Virus record (IMG/VR): IMGVR_UViG_3300023108_002682
Span: 1 to 26,778 of that record
Direction: 5' to 3' (one strand)
DNA from: a virus
DNA: 26,778 nucleotides
The translations under genes and the position numbers were made by a program. Positions 6,541-13,283 of this stretch are shown here, in pieces (position 1 is the stretch's first letter; each line of letters starts with the position of its first letter). The notes beneath the pieces are model-generated. The model was not told where the DNA came from. It ran no database searches and was given only the letters and a program-made list of their open reading frames with translations.

Positions 6541-7271
6541 TTTTAAATGAAGGTGGTAATATTTTTAAAGATCCTGAGGGCAACATGCTCACTCAAAGAA
6601 TAGATAAAAATGATGTTGTGCCTACATTAAGATGGTTAGAAAATATTACTGGTTTGCCGCATGAAGATTTTATGTTAGGATCTACTGGTAGAAAAGAAAC
6701 AAGCGGTGACTTAGATGTTGCAGTAAATCAGCAAGACGTGTCTAAGGATGACCTTGTACAAAAGTTAGCAGCTTGGTGCACACAAAATGGTAAAGATCCA
6801 AAATCGTGGATAAGAAAAACTGGAATAAGTGTGCACTTTCTTACACCGATACGCGGTGACGAAGCAAACGGATATGTGCAAACTGATCTTATGTTTGGCG
6901 ACCCAGAATGGATGAAGTGGAGCATGGCAGGCTCTAATGATGCAACAGCGTATTCAGGTGCAGAAAGACAGATTGTAATGAGTAGTATAGCATCTGCACA
7001 AGCCTATAAATGGAGCCCTCAAAAAGGTCTAATAGATCGTATGTCTGACCAAGTGATTACACGAAATCCTCAAGAAATTGCTCAGCACTTAATTGGACCT
7101 AATGCCCAAGCTGATGATTTAGAAAGCGTAGAAACAATTCTTACAGCGTTGCGCAATAGAGTTGATTACCAAGATTTAGTTGCTGCGGCTAAGGAAACAT
7201 TGCAAAAAAGAGGAATAACTTTACCAGAAGGCGCAGATATAACAAGATTAAAAAATCTAGCAGGTATATAA
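6537..7271 (+). CDS. Minimal nucleotidyltransferase (Pol beta-like fold)
   Basis: 244 residues. LGSTGRKETSGDLDVAV at about residues 42-58 is the nucleotidyltransferase signature (G-S, then D-x-D), and VQTDLMFGDPEW supplies the likely third Asp. The signature is that shared by poly(A) polymerases, CCA-adding enzymes and small NTases. A C-terminal helical region (IAQHLIGPNAQADDLESVE and after) would be the substrate-recognition part. The N-terminus is MILNEGGNIFKDPEGNMLT, a lead-in I recognise from cyanomyophage homologues; L-N-E-G there fits a prohead-protease site. Transfer of a nucleotide to RNA or protein is inferred; the substrate cannot be read from the sequence. The gene is one base from the ligase-like gene at 7272. 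Confidence 0.7.
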   Translation: MILNEGGNIFKDPEGNMLTQRIDKNDVVPTLRWLENITGLPHEDFMLGSTGRKETSGDLDVAVNQQDVSKDDLVQKLAAWCTQNGKDPKSWIRKTGISVHFLTPIRGDEANGYVQTDLMFGDPEWMKWSMAGSNDATAYSGAERQIVMSSIASAQAYKWSPQKGLIDRMSDQVITRNPQEIAQHLIGPNAQADDLESVETILTALRNRVDYQDLVAAAKETLQKRGITLPEGADITRLKNLAGI

Positions 7272-7757
7272 ATGAAAATTACAGAATTATTTGAAGGTGC
7301 TAAGATTCTAAATGAAGGTGCCGAAGCTCGTATACAGCACGCAGAGGATCTTGTATTTTGGGAAGGATCTGCTGGTGCTCGTAGAGCAATAGAAGCGCTT
7401 AAGAGTCTTGAACAGGGAAAGCATAAAAATGTTACAATTAAATGGGACGGATCGCCTGCTATAATATTTGGTAGAAACGAAGAAGGAAAATTTGTTTTCA
7501 CAGATAAAAGCGGATTTGGTGCAAAAGGATACGATGGTAAACCTACAAGCCAAGTTGATGTAGAAGTAATGTTTAGACGTAGAAATCCAAATAATCCTGA
7601 AAAACAAGCAATATTTGCACAAAAAATGGCACAATTATATAAAATCTATGAGCAAAGTTTTCCAAAACATGTAATTGGTTATTTAAAAGGTGACTTGCTA
7701 TATTTCACTAGACCCGAAATGCAAGATAACAAATATGTGTTACACCTAATATTGTAA
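7272..7757 (+). CDS. Ligase-like nucleotidyltransferase, N-terminal part of a frameshifted gene
   Basis: 161 codons ending prematurely. The protein starts MKITELFEGAKILNEGAEAR, like a capsid-targeting peptide, and has NVTIKWDGSPAIIFGR (about residues 54-69), which carries the K-x-D-G motif of ATP-dependent ligases and capping enzymes, with Lys as the candidate adenylated residue. The frame is lost right after the GTG codon at 7737-7739: adding one T at 7740-7741 would continue as VFTPNIVTYEVD into the open frame that runs to 8452. This looks like a single-base deletion, either real or an assembly error. Intact relatives in marine T4-like phages, as I recall them (database family possibly DUF6267), are about 390 residues. 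Confidence 0.7.
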   Translation: MKITELFEGAKILNEGAEARIQHAEDLVFWEGSAGARRAIEALKSLEQGKHKNVTIKWDGSPAIIFGRNEEGKFVFTDKSGFGAKGYDGKPTSQVDVEVMFRRRNPNNPEKQAIFAQKMAQLYKIYEQSFPKHVIGYLKGDLLYFTRPEMQDNKYVLHLIL

Positions 7758-8452
7758 CCTATGAAGTTGATGCATCAAGTAATATAGGCAAACAAATAGG
7801 GCAAAGTACCAGTGGCGTAGTTGTACATAGATTTATGACACCAGATGGAGTTGACTCAGCAGTACCTGAGTCCATCCTGAATCAAATGCAATCGAGAGAG
7901 GTGTTGTATTTTCCACCAGCTACAGTAGAACGTGCTCCTAATGTAAATGACTCTGATATAAAAGAGGCATTTGGATTTATACAACAGTCTGGCGCACAAA
8001 TCGATGATATGTTGAATACAGAACGATTAACAAGGTTAAAAATGAAAGATTTGCCTAATATCTTCTATACATATCTAAATAGGAAAGTTGATACTGGTTT
8101 GCAAAATCTAGGTTCTGACTTTGTAACTTGGATGAACACTAGTAAAGTATCGCCTGCAAAACAAGAGCGTATCCAACAATACATTAGTGAGCATCAAAAC
8201 GCTTTCTCAGCAATGTGGCAATTAGTTACAATGGTAATGAATGTGAAAGATAATATTATTAATCAATTTGATTCTCATAACACCGCGATAAAAGCCCATA
8301 TAAATGGCCAAGACGGCGGTGAAGGGTATGTTTTAGATCATGCAGACGGTGCTATTAAACTAGTTAACAGAGCTGGATTTACAGCAGCTAACAGAGCAGT
8401 ACAAAGAGAGTCTAAAGATATTAACCAAATAAAAAGGCTTAGTGGTTTATAA
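7742..8452 (+). CDS. Ligase-like nucleotidyltransferase, C-terminal part of the frameshifted gene
   Basis: This is the continuation, in another frame, of the gene starting at 7272. It has no start or ribosome binding site at its beginning; the first ATG is at 7835. Reading from 7742 gives TPNIVTYEVDASSNIGKQIG and then STSGVVVHRF, which resembles ligase motif IV (E-G-V-V-h-K), and later EGYVLDHADGAIKLVNRAGF, a possible motif V region. A long helical segment lies between them. The stop overlaps the next ATG (TAATG at 8450-8454). Without frame restoration the enzyme lacks these motifs and would be inactive. Confidence 0.65.
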   Translation, partial: TPNIVTYEVDASSNIGKQIGQSTSGVVVHRFMTPDGVDSAVPESILNQMQSREVLYFPPATVERAPNVNDSDIKEAFGFIQQSGAQIDDMLNTERLTRLKMKDLPNIFYTYLNRKVDTGLQNLGSDFVTWMNTSKVSPAKQERIQQYISEHQNAFSAMWQLVTMVMNVKDNIINQFDSHNTAIKAHINGQDGGEGYVLDHADGAIKLVNRAGFTAANRAVQRESKDINQIKRLSGL

Positions 8453-9321
8453 TGATGGATTTTATAAAAGAACTTCACGAAGCAAGGATGATTAAAAATA
8501 GTAGAGATCAAAAATCTCTAACTTACACCGACTGCTGTGAAAAATTATTTTTGATTCTTTGTATACTTGAAGTTATGCGATACGATAAAAATAATGACTC
8601 TTTTATCAAAAACTACGCATATAACACAAAATCTAACAACTATGCAGACTTTAAGATATCTAGTACTGATTTGTATAATTTTATGCATTTTGCTTTAGGC
8701 AAAGACGATGTTTTAGACAAACTTAAAGACCCTGGTGCAGCAAAGAAAGTAAGAAGAACTACTTTTTTACCTAGAGATGAAATTAATCTTTATCTTGCAA
8801 AAATAGAAAATAATCCTCGTAGCAGTAGTATTCAACCTTATCAACTGTTTTTTTCAATATATAAAAGTTTAGGATCTATTATTGGAGAATATAACGGATT
8901 ACGACAACGTTTAGGAAATTATACAAAAATTCCTAAAACAGAAAGAAAAGAATTAATAACTAAACTTTTGTTTGCTGCTAGAGCAAAGCTACGCTCAAGT
9001 GATATCATAGACGATTTTTCTAGATGGGCAGCAAAAAACAATCTTGAAGTAGACTACATAGATGATACTGAAATAGAAATTTCAAAACCTGATTTTGATA
9101 GCGCATCATCTAAAGACATGGCATACTATAGAATGTTAGTCGGAACTGAAAAAATGGTTTTAGCACATAAATTTGTCGAAAGAGCCTTTAGAAAACAGAC
9201 AGCTCCGCTCAACTATATTGAAAGTTATTTGCCTATCATAACTATGATCCATGATTTTATAAAAGCAGGTCCTACAGCAATACATCAGCTTAAATTACTC
9301 CATAAAAGAATAAAAAAGTAG
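8452..9321 (+). CDS. Hypothetical protein, 289 residues
   Basis: It starts at the TAATG overlap with the ligase-like gene; a second ATG follows at once. The N-terminus MMDFIKELHEAR fits an L-x-E peptide like its neighbours. The rest is charged and helical (for instance RSSDIIDDFSRWAAKNNLEV and MLVGTEKMVLAHKFVERAF) with no membrane segment and no motif I recognise. Coupling to the nucleotidyltransferase and ligase-like genes suggests a shared process. It is the last gene before the late promoter at 9348. Function unknown. Confidence 0.6.
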   Translation: MMDFIKELHEARMIKNSRDQKSLTYTDCCEKLFLILCILEVMRYDKNNDSFIKNYAYNTKSNNYADFKISSTDLYNFMHFALGKDDVLDKLKDPGAAKKVRRTTFLPRDEINLYLAKIENNPRSSSIQPYQLFFSIYKSLGSIIGEYNGLRQRLGNYTKIPKTERKELITKLLFAARAKLRSSDIIDDFSRWAAKNNLEVDYIDDTEIEISKPDFDSASSKDMAYYRMLVGTEKMVLAHKFVERAFRKQTAPLNYIESYLPIITMIHDFIKAGPTAIHQLKLLHKRIKK

Positions 9322-9347
9322 CAGCTAGATTATATTTTTTTAATAAA

Positions 9348-9357
9348 TGATAAATAC
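9348..9357 (+). promoter_or_regulatory. T4-type late promoter box
   Basis: TGATAAATAC, 50 bases before the 9407 gene. Expected initiation near 9363 places the hairpin at 9365-9383 at the very 5' end of the transcript. Confidence 0.6.
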
Positions 9358-9364
9358 TTTTAAC

Positions 9365-9383
9365 AAAACCTAGTCTAGGTTTT
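9365..9383 (+). promoter_or_regulatory. 5'-terminal mRNA hairpin
   Basis: AAAACCTAG-T-CTAGGTTTT is a perfect 9+9 inverted repeat around one central base; as RNA it folds with a small loop. It sits between the late promoter and the AGGAG site at 9392-9398, leaving the latter free. A 5' stem of this type can protect an abundant mRNA from decay. Confidence 0.55.
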
Positions 9384-9406
9384 GAAACAATTTAGGAGAT
9401 TTAAAA

Positions 9407-9781
9407 ATGGCAAGTCAAGCTAAAGTAAATGGTTTAACAACCGCAGGTAGTTTTTATGGTTACGATCCAATCATTCTAAAAATTACTGGTACTAATGTTG
9501 CAACAGCAGACGTAGCGTCAGTTGACGGTATCGCAGCTTTCACCGAAGGTAACTTTTCAAAAGCAATCCGTGCTATTCAAACACAGATGAGCATCGTACA
9601 CATTGGTGAGCGTGCTGATAACCTAGTTTGTGTGATGGTAGACGGTGCAACAGCAAACGCTTATGTTTCTGCAAATTCTGATACAGATGTTGCAGCAGCA
9701 GTAAAAGCACTCGTAGATACAGCTACAAGTGTAACATCAACTGTAACTGAAATCACACTTGCAGCTGGTGATTTAACTTAA
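9407..9781 (+). CDS. Small, probably abundant virion protein
   Basis: 124 residues with a strong TTAGGAGAT site. It is rich in Ala, Val, Thr and Asp with few aromatic residues (MASQAKVNGLTTAGSFYGYD at the start, later VCVMVDGATANAYVSANSDT), beta-rich and soluble, and resembles small virion proteins of marine T4-like phages. It is a monocistronic unit with its own late promoter, 5' hairpin and strong terminator, an arrangement expected for a protein needed in high copy number. A capsid decoration or tail-associated protein is the likely role; I cannot decide which. Confidence 0.65.
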   Translation: MASQAKVNGLTTAGSFYGYDPIILKITGTNVATADVASVDGIAAFTEGNFSKAIRAIQTQMSIVHIGERADNLVCVMVDGATANAYVSANSDTDVAAAVKALVDTATSVTSTVTEITLAAGDLT

Positions 9782-9801
9782 TCTAAATTAGATTTAGTAA
9801 T

Positions 9802-9836
9802 AAAAAAGCGTCACTTTTTTAGTGGCGCTTTTTTTA
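9802..9836 (+). terminator. Rho-independent terminator
   Basis: AAAAAAGCGTCAC pairs with GTGGCGCTTTTTTT (one G-T pair) around a T-rich loop, followed by more T. It directly follows the small virion protein gene. Confidence 0.85.
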
Positions 9837-9841
9837 TGGCT

Positions 9842-9849
9842 GTAAATAC
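9842..9849 (+). promoter_or_regulatory. T4-type late promoter box abutting a start codon
   Basis: GTAAATAC followed by AGTATG, whose ATG (9853) begins the next gene. It lies just after the terminator, so the next gene must have its own promoter, which supports the call. Confidence 0.5.
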
Positions 9850-9852
9850 AGT

Positions 9853-10236
9853 ATGAAATTTAGAATTGAAACTCTTGTAGATATTACAGAAACGCATACA
9901 AGACGTCGAAATAACAAACAAAGCCATCAGCAAGACAATTGTGATACAGTTATACAAACAATTGGGTTACGTGTAAATGTAACTAATGTTAAAGTAACTT
10001 GTGTAAAAGAAAATTGTGACAAAAAATTTGGTAGTGTATACAAAGGGCAACAATCGATTTGGTGCTTTGAGTTTGAACCGAACATACAAGACGCAACTAA
10101 TGTAGAAGCACTAGTAGCAGACTTTGATAATGTGCCAGTGATTGTAGGCTTAGACGAATCAGTTTCATTTGATTTACCTTGCTTTTACACGCATGACAAT
10201 TTGTTATGCAATATTATTTTTTCTGTTATAGAATAA
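9853..10236 (+). CDS. Hypothetical protein of a type seen in marine T4-like phages
   Basis: 127 residues. The start MKFRIETLVDITETHTRRRN is characteristic; I recall similar N-termini in cyanomyophage hypothetical proteins. The middle has TIGLRVNVTNVKVTCVKENC and the end is beta-rich with several Cys (LPCFYTHDNLLCNIIFSVIE). No Shine-Dalgarno precedes the ATG, and a late promoter box ends only 3 bases away, so the mRNA may be leaderless. No enzymatic motif is seen. Confidence 0.65.
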   Translation: MKFRIETLVDITETHTRRRNNKQSHQQDNCDTVIQTIGLRVNVTNVKVTCVKENCDKKFGSVYKGQQSIWCFEFEPNIQDATNVEALVADFDNVPVIVGLDESVSFDLPCFYTHDNLLCNIIFSVIE

Positions 10237-10240
10237 ATAC
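10231..10240 (+). promoter_or_regulatory. T4-type late promoter box
   Basis: GAATAAATAC across the stop of the 9853 gene, 17 bases upstream of the ATG at 10258, with TAGGTAGGGA between them. Confidence 0.55.
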
Positions 10241-10257
10241 TTTATAGGTAGGGACAT

Positions 10258-10509
10258 ATGAGTACAACAAATTTAGAAAAAGAAAATTTAGAAGCTCATG
10301 TTGATTTATGCGCTCAACGTTATGAAATTCTAGAGTATAGGTTAGAACAGGTAGAAAAAAATATAGTAGCATTGCATGATATGATGACTAACCAAAATGA
10401 TATTATAAGACGAAATAACAAAACTCTTATAACTACTATAATTTCAACTGCTGGTGCTTTAATGACGGGACTGTTGTCAACTATAATAGTTTTATTATTA
10501 AAAGGATAA
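10258..10509 (+). CDS. Coiled-coil protein with a C-terminal membrane anchor, possible holin or antiholin
   Basis: 83 residues. About residues 5-55 form a heptad-rich charged helix (ILEYRLEQVEKNIVALHDMM), followed by a strongly hydrophobic segment (TTIISTAGALMTGLLSTIIV) and a short LLLKG tail. This soluble-helix-then-TM architecture resembles XhlA-type phage proteins that take part in lysis. There is no signal peptide. It opens a run of small genes under the late box at 10231. The lysis role is inferred from architecture only; a tail or membrane accessory protein is equally possible. Confidence 0.65.
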   Translation: MSTTNLEKENLEAHVDLCAQRYEILEYRLEQVEKNIVALHDMMTNQNDIIRRNNKTLITTIISTAGALMTGLLSTIIVLLLKG

Positions 10510-10512
10510 AAA

Positions 10513-10767
10513 ATGAACGAAGCAAGACAGATATGGGGCAGAAAAGGCAGTACACTTGTACGGAAATATAGATGTACAGGCGGAAAGCGTAAAGGCAGAA
10601 TTGTAACTTCGCCAACCGCTTGTCATGCTGCGCCTAATGTAAAACGCAGTGCTAGCATGAAAGTTACACGAGCACGCCTAGGTAAGATTATGGCTCGTAA
10701 AGCTAAACGTACTAGAAAAATAAATCCAGCAAGTAAAAAACTTGCACAAGGAATGAATCGGAGATAA
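10513..10767 (+). CDS. Small basic protein, conserved type in marine T4-like phages
   Basis: 84 residues, Lys/Arg-rich, with STLVRKYRCTGGKRKGRIV and SPTACHAAPNVKRSASMK near the start and a basic helical tail ending in KINPASKKLAQGMNRR. Two Cys about 15 residues apart in the N-terminal half suggest a small nucleic-acid-binding fold. AAAGGA precedes the start, and the gene begins 3 bases after the preceding stop. It could bind DNA or RNA; the function is not established. Confidence 0.65.
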   Translation: MNEARQIWGRKGSTLVRKYRCTGGKRKGRIVTSPTACHAAPNVKRSASMKVTRARLGKIMARKAKRTRKINPASKKLAQGMNRR

Positions 10768-10769
10768 TA

Positions 10770-11099
10770 ATGACATCCACATCTAGATTAATGCGATACT
10801 ACGCTGACATACTTTCAGAAAATCCCTCTGAACAGCGTGCAGCACAATTGAAAACTTTAGAAGCTGAAATAACAAACTTAGAAGCTACAATAAAATCAAA
10901 GCGCATAGAGATTGACAATTTAGAAAAAACATTACAGGCTAAAAGACTGCAAAAAGGCCAAATAACACAAACACCAATGCCTAATACAGCATCAGTTACA
11001 CCTCCTACACCTGCAGGACAGCAGCCTGCTACAGCGCAGCCAAATCCAACAGCACCAAATCCAACAGCTCCTACACAAAGTACAACAGCAGTAACATGA
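10770..11099 (+). CDS. Coiled-coil protein with Pro/Thr/Ala-rich tail
   Basis: 109 residues. The N-terminus MTSTSRLMRYYADILSEN has an I-L-S-E site of the prohead-protease type. Residues about 25-70 are a coiled coil (LEAEITNLEATIKSKRIEID). The last 40 residues are low complexity, with PTAPNPTAPTQSTT-like short repeats. CGGAGA precedes the start. Its stop overlaps the next ATG (ATGA). A structural or scaffold-associated role is plausible but unproven. Confidence 0.6.
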   Translation: MTSTSRLMRYYADILSENPSEQRAAQLKTLEAEITNLEATIKSKRIEIDNLEKTLQAKRLQKGQITQTPMPNTASVTPPTPAGQQPATAQPNPTAPNPTAPTQSTTAVT

Positions 11100-11329
11100 A
11101 AGTAAATGAACTCCTAATAAGCTACGAGATTTTTAGATCTAATGCTGAACAAGATTTGCTAGGCAAGTTAGGCGTAGGAGTTCCTCTTGAAAGTTTAACT
11201 GAAAATGAAGAAGTCATATTCATTAGCTTAGAAAGAAAGAATCTAGTAAATAGAGTAGAAAAAGACGGACAGGTTTTAGTAAAACGCAATGAATACTGTT
11301 ATACCCCATTTACAAGAACTTTTGAATAG
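11096..11329 (+). CDS. Small protein with capsid-targeting-like N-terminus
   Basis: 77 residues starting MKVNELLISYEIFRSNAEQD. A mostly helical N-terminus is followed by short strands (VIFISLERKNLVNRVEKDGQ, VLVKRNEYCY). The MKVNELL start is like those of the 3472, 7272 and 12488 products. The ATG overlaps the preceding stop, so it is translationally coupled. Function unknown. Confidence 0.6.
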   Translation: MKVNELLISYEIFRSNAEQDLLGKLGVGVPLESLTENEEVIFISLERKNLVNRVEKDGQVLVKRNEYCYTPFTRTFE

Positions 11330-11693
11330 TATCGATATAACTAAGTTGCCTTATGAAAAAGGCAATGTAATTTATATAGGGAATTCTTGTGTTAAAAAGA
11401 TGCCTAGTGGCTACAAAATTTTTAGAAGAAAAAAATTTGTAGCCGAAACATTCAGTAAAATTGCTGCTATTATCCTTGCTAAAGAAAACGTATCGTTAAT
11501 AAATTTTAACAAAATTAAAAGTCTAGACACGAGTATAGAAAAACATTTTAACGATTGCGTTTTTTATAAAAATATATTAAACTCATCTAGTAATTATACA
11601 AACAAACAAGTGTTAGAAAACAGATTACAAATAAGTACAGAAAAAATAAAATTTGCTTTTAAAGAATTATCAAACATTTTGTTTGTAAATTGA
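11289..11693 (+). CDS. Hypothetical protein of a type seen in marine T4-like phages
   Basis: 134 residues. The pattern GNVIYIGNSCVKKMPSGYKI, then KKFVAETFSKIAAIILAKEN, then a helical part with SIEKHFNDCVFYKNIL, matches a family I recall from cyanomyophages (the lead-in strands, the ET-x-S-K-x-A-A-I-x-x-A segment and the NDCVFYK segment). The start overlaps the previous gene by 41 bases; the strand pattern begins early enough that this ATG is likely correct. Function unknown. Confidence 0.6.
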   Translation: MNTVIPHLQELLNSIDITKLPYEKGNVIYIGNSCVKKMPSGYKIFRRKKFVAETFSKIAAIILAKENVSLINFNKIKSLDTSIEKHFNDCVFYKNILNSSSNYTNKQVLENRLQISTEKIKFAFKELSNILFVN

Positions 11694-11700
11694 TAAATAT
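11691..11700 (+). promoter_or_regulatory. T4-type late promoter box
   Basis: TGATAAATAT over the stop of the 11289 gene, 23 bases before the ATG at 11724. Confidence 0.55.
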
Positions 11701-11723
11701 TATAAACAATTGGAACTGTGACC

Positions 11724-12488
11724 ATGAATATAAAAGATATGAATAAAAAGCCTACTACAGATGAGTTAAAAAACAATCTTGTAGAAAGATTCAATATTAA
11801 TGTAGATCTAGATGAGTATTCTTTCAATCAACTAATAGAAATGAAAGACAAACTCCAAAGAAAAATTAATAGTCTTGTAGAAAATAATGATTACAACTAT
11901 ACACAAAAAAATGATTATCAAAAAAATCGTTTGTTTTTAGAAATCATTGAAGCAGAACTTGATGCTCGTCGACCACTTATCGAAAGTGCTGAAGACAAAG
12001 CAGAAATTGTAATTGCCGGCCGTGACATGGTGAGCAGAATTACCAAATGGATGGAAGAAACTGCACAAATGCAAAGTGAAAGCATGTTAGAATTAGCAGA
12101 TGCTATCCGCAATGAAATGGGTGCAGAAACTGCACAACAATACCAAGACTCAGTGAAGCCAGCTTTAGAAAGTCTATATGATAGTTTAGACGCTACTAGA
12201 ACTGCTTTAACGGGCGGTGTTGGCATTCTTACTGGCGAAGGTGCACCAGTAGAGCCAATGGGGTCACCGGATATGGGTGCAGAAATCGAAGGTCCGGGTG
12301 CTGAAGACGAAATGGCAGCAGGTGACGACTTCGGTGCTAGTGCAGCAGCAGCAGGTGGAGAAGAGCCAGCTGATCGTGCAAGACGTGAATCCGTTGATCT
12401 TTCACGTAGACTTGGCATGATAATGAGCGAGGGCTACAGTAAAAAGAAAAAGAAAAAAGCATACGCTAGCAAAAAAGACAAGATCTAA
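11724..12488 (+). CDS. Conserved-type virion or assembly protein
   Basis: 254 residues from the ATG at 11724 (an in-frame GTG lies two codons upstream). The N-terminal half is helical and charged. The centre, AEIVIAGRDMVSRITKWMEE followed by SMLELADAIRNEMGAET and VKPALESLYDSLDATR, is a block I recall as strongly conserved in marine T4-like phages. Then comes an acidic Gly/Ala/Glu/Asp low-complexity region and a basic KKKKKK tail. It is preceded by a late promoter box and coupled to the next gene by TAATG. A scaffold-like or head-associated role is inferred from composition. Confidence 0.6.
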   Translation: MNIKDMNKKPTTDELKNNLVERFNINVDLDEYSFNQLIEMKDKLQRKINSLVENNDYNYTQKNDYQKNRLFLEIIEAELDARRPLIESAEDKAEIVIAGRDMVSRITKWMEETAQMQSESMLELADAIRNEMGAETAQQYQDSVKPALESLYDSLDATRTALTGGVGILTGEGAPVEPMGSPDMGAEIEGPGAEDEMAAGDDFGASAAAAGGEEPADRARRESVDLSRRLGMIMSEGYSKKKKKKAYASKKDKI

Positions 12489-12904
12489 TGAAAATAGCCG
12501 AACTTCTAAGAGAAGACGTGAATATGTTAGCGTTAGTCCTTAGAAACCTTGTGAATCCGGACCAACCAGTTGCACTCCATTTTGAGGAAAATTTTGAACC
12601 AGTAAAAGGTGCTCAAAACATTTGGATTGACAAGGTTATGCAAAATGTTGGTTTTGAGCACTTTACTTATGAGTCTTTTTTGAAACTAAAAGATGATCCT
12701 GAAATTTCGCAGTATGTAGCAGATGTAAATCAAGATTATATTACTTTGAAAAGTGATAATGATTTAGACACATCTGCTGATAAAGCTACCGAGCCTGCTA
12801 AACCATTAGATAATCAACAACCAGCAATTAGCAATAACGCTCAAGCTGGATTGTCAAATGACTTAACACCAAATACACCTAATTTAGATTCTCAAATTAG
12901 TTGA
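12488..12904 (+). CDS. Hypothetical protein with capsid-targeting-like N-terminus
   Basis: 138 residues starting MKIAELLREDVNMLALVLRN; MKIAELLRE ends in L-R-E, a good prohead-protease site. The first 95 residues look folded (FEPVKGAQNIWIDKVMQNVG); the last 40 are a disordered Asn/Gln/Pro/Ala-rich tail. The ATG overlaps the preceding stop. The sigma70 promoter of the bilin operon begins within its stop region. Function unknown. Confidence 0.6.
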   Translation: MKIAELLREDVNMLALVLRNLVNPDQPVALHFEENFEPVKGAQNIWIDKVMQNVGFEHFTYESFLKLKDDPEISQYVADVNQDYITLKSDNDLDTSADKATEPAKPLDNQQPAISNNAQAGLSNDLTPNTPNLDSQIS

Positions 12905-12929
12905 CATTTAACTTAACTTATTGTATATT
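12901..12929 (+). promoter_or_regulatory. Sigma70-type (early) promoter of the nifU-heme oxygenase-bilin reductase operon
   Basis: TTGACA at 12901-12906, exactly 17 bases, TATATT at 12924-12929. The predicted initiation point, around 12935-12936, coincides with the ATG of the NifU-like gene, and there is no Shine-Dalgarno in front of that ATG. Confidence 0.75.
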
Positions 12930-12934
12930 AAATT

Positions 12935-13276
12935 ATGGATAAACGAACACACGACGAAATTGTCAGTGAAATTAAACTTCTTATTGATGAAAAAGTAAAG
13001 CCAGCAGTAGCCGGGCACGGCGGCAATATTGAGTTCTTAGAATTTAATAATGGAAATTTGCTTCTTGAACTAGGAGGAGCATGTAGTGGTTGCGCCGGTA
13101 GCACAATGACTTTAAAAATGGGCATAGAGAATATGCTTATGCATTATGTTCCTGAAATTAAAACTGTAGAAGCTCAAGATGATCCGATGAGCACAGTTGA
13201 TCCATTTTATACATCAATGGATTTTTACAATTGGGACGACGAAGATGACGCTGATACTAGTATAAATTCTGATTGA
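12935..13276 (+). CDS. NifU C-terminal-domain (Nfu-type) Fe-S cluster scaffold
   Basis: 113 residues. Residues 1-80 are a complete Nfu domain: VKPAVAGHGGNIEFLEF, then LLLELGGACSGCAGSTMTLK with the cluster-binding Cys50 and Cys53 (C-x-x-C), then MGIENMLMHYVPEIKTVE. The last 30 residues are an acidic Asp-rich tail not typical of the family. It should hold a 4Fe-4S cluster at a dimer interface and pass it to apoproteins. It heads a three-gene operon with heme oxygenase and a bilin reductase, both of which need reduced ferredoxin. Supplying clusters to a ferredoxin is the natural inference. Confidence 0.85.
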   Translation: MDKRTHDEIVSEIKLLIDEKVKPAVAGHGGNIEFLEFNNGNLLLELGGACSGCAGSTMTLKMGIENMLMHYVPEIKTVEAQDDPMSTVDPFYTSMDFYNWDDEDDADTSINSD

Positions 13277-13283
13277 TTTAGCA

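Noticed and set aside
11918-12418. 166-codon minus-strand open frame
   Set aside because: It is antisense to the conserved-type gene 11724-12488 and is Ser/Ala-rich as expected from the complement of its Ala/Glu-rich codons; no RBS.
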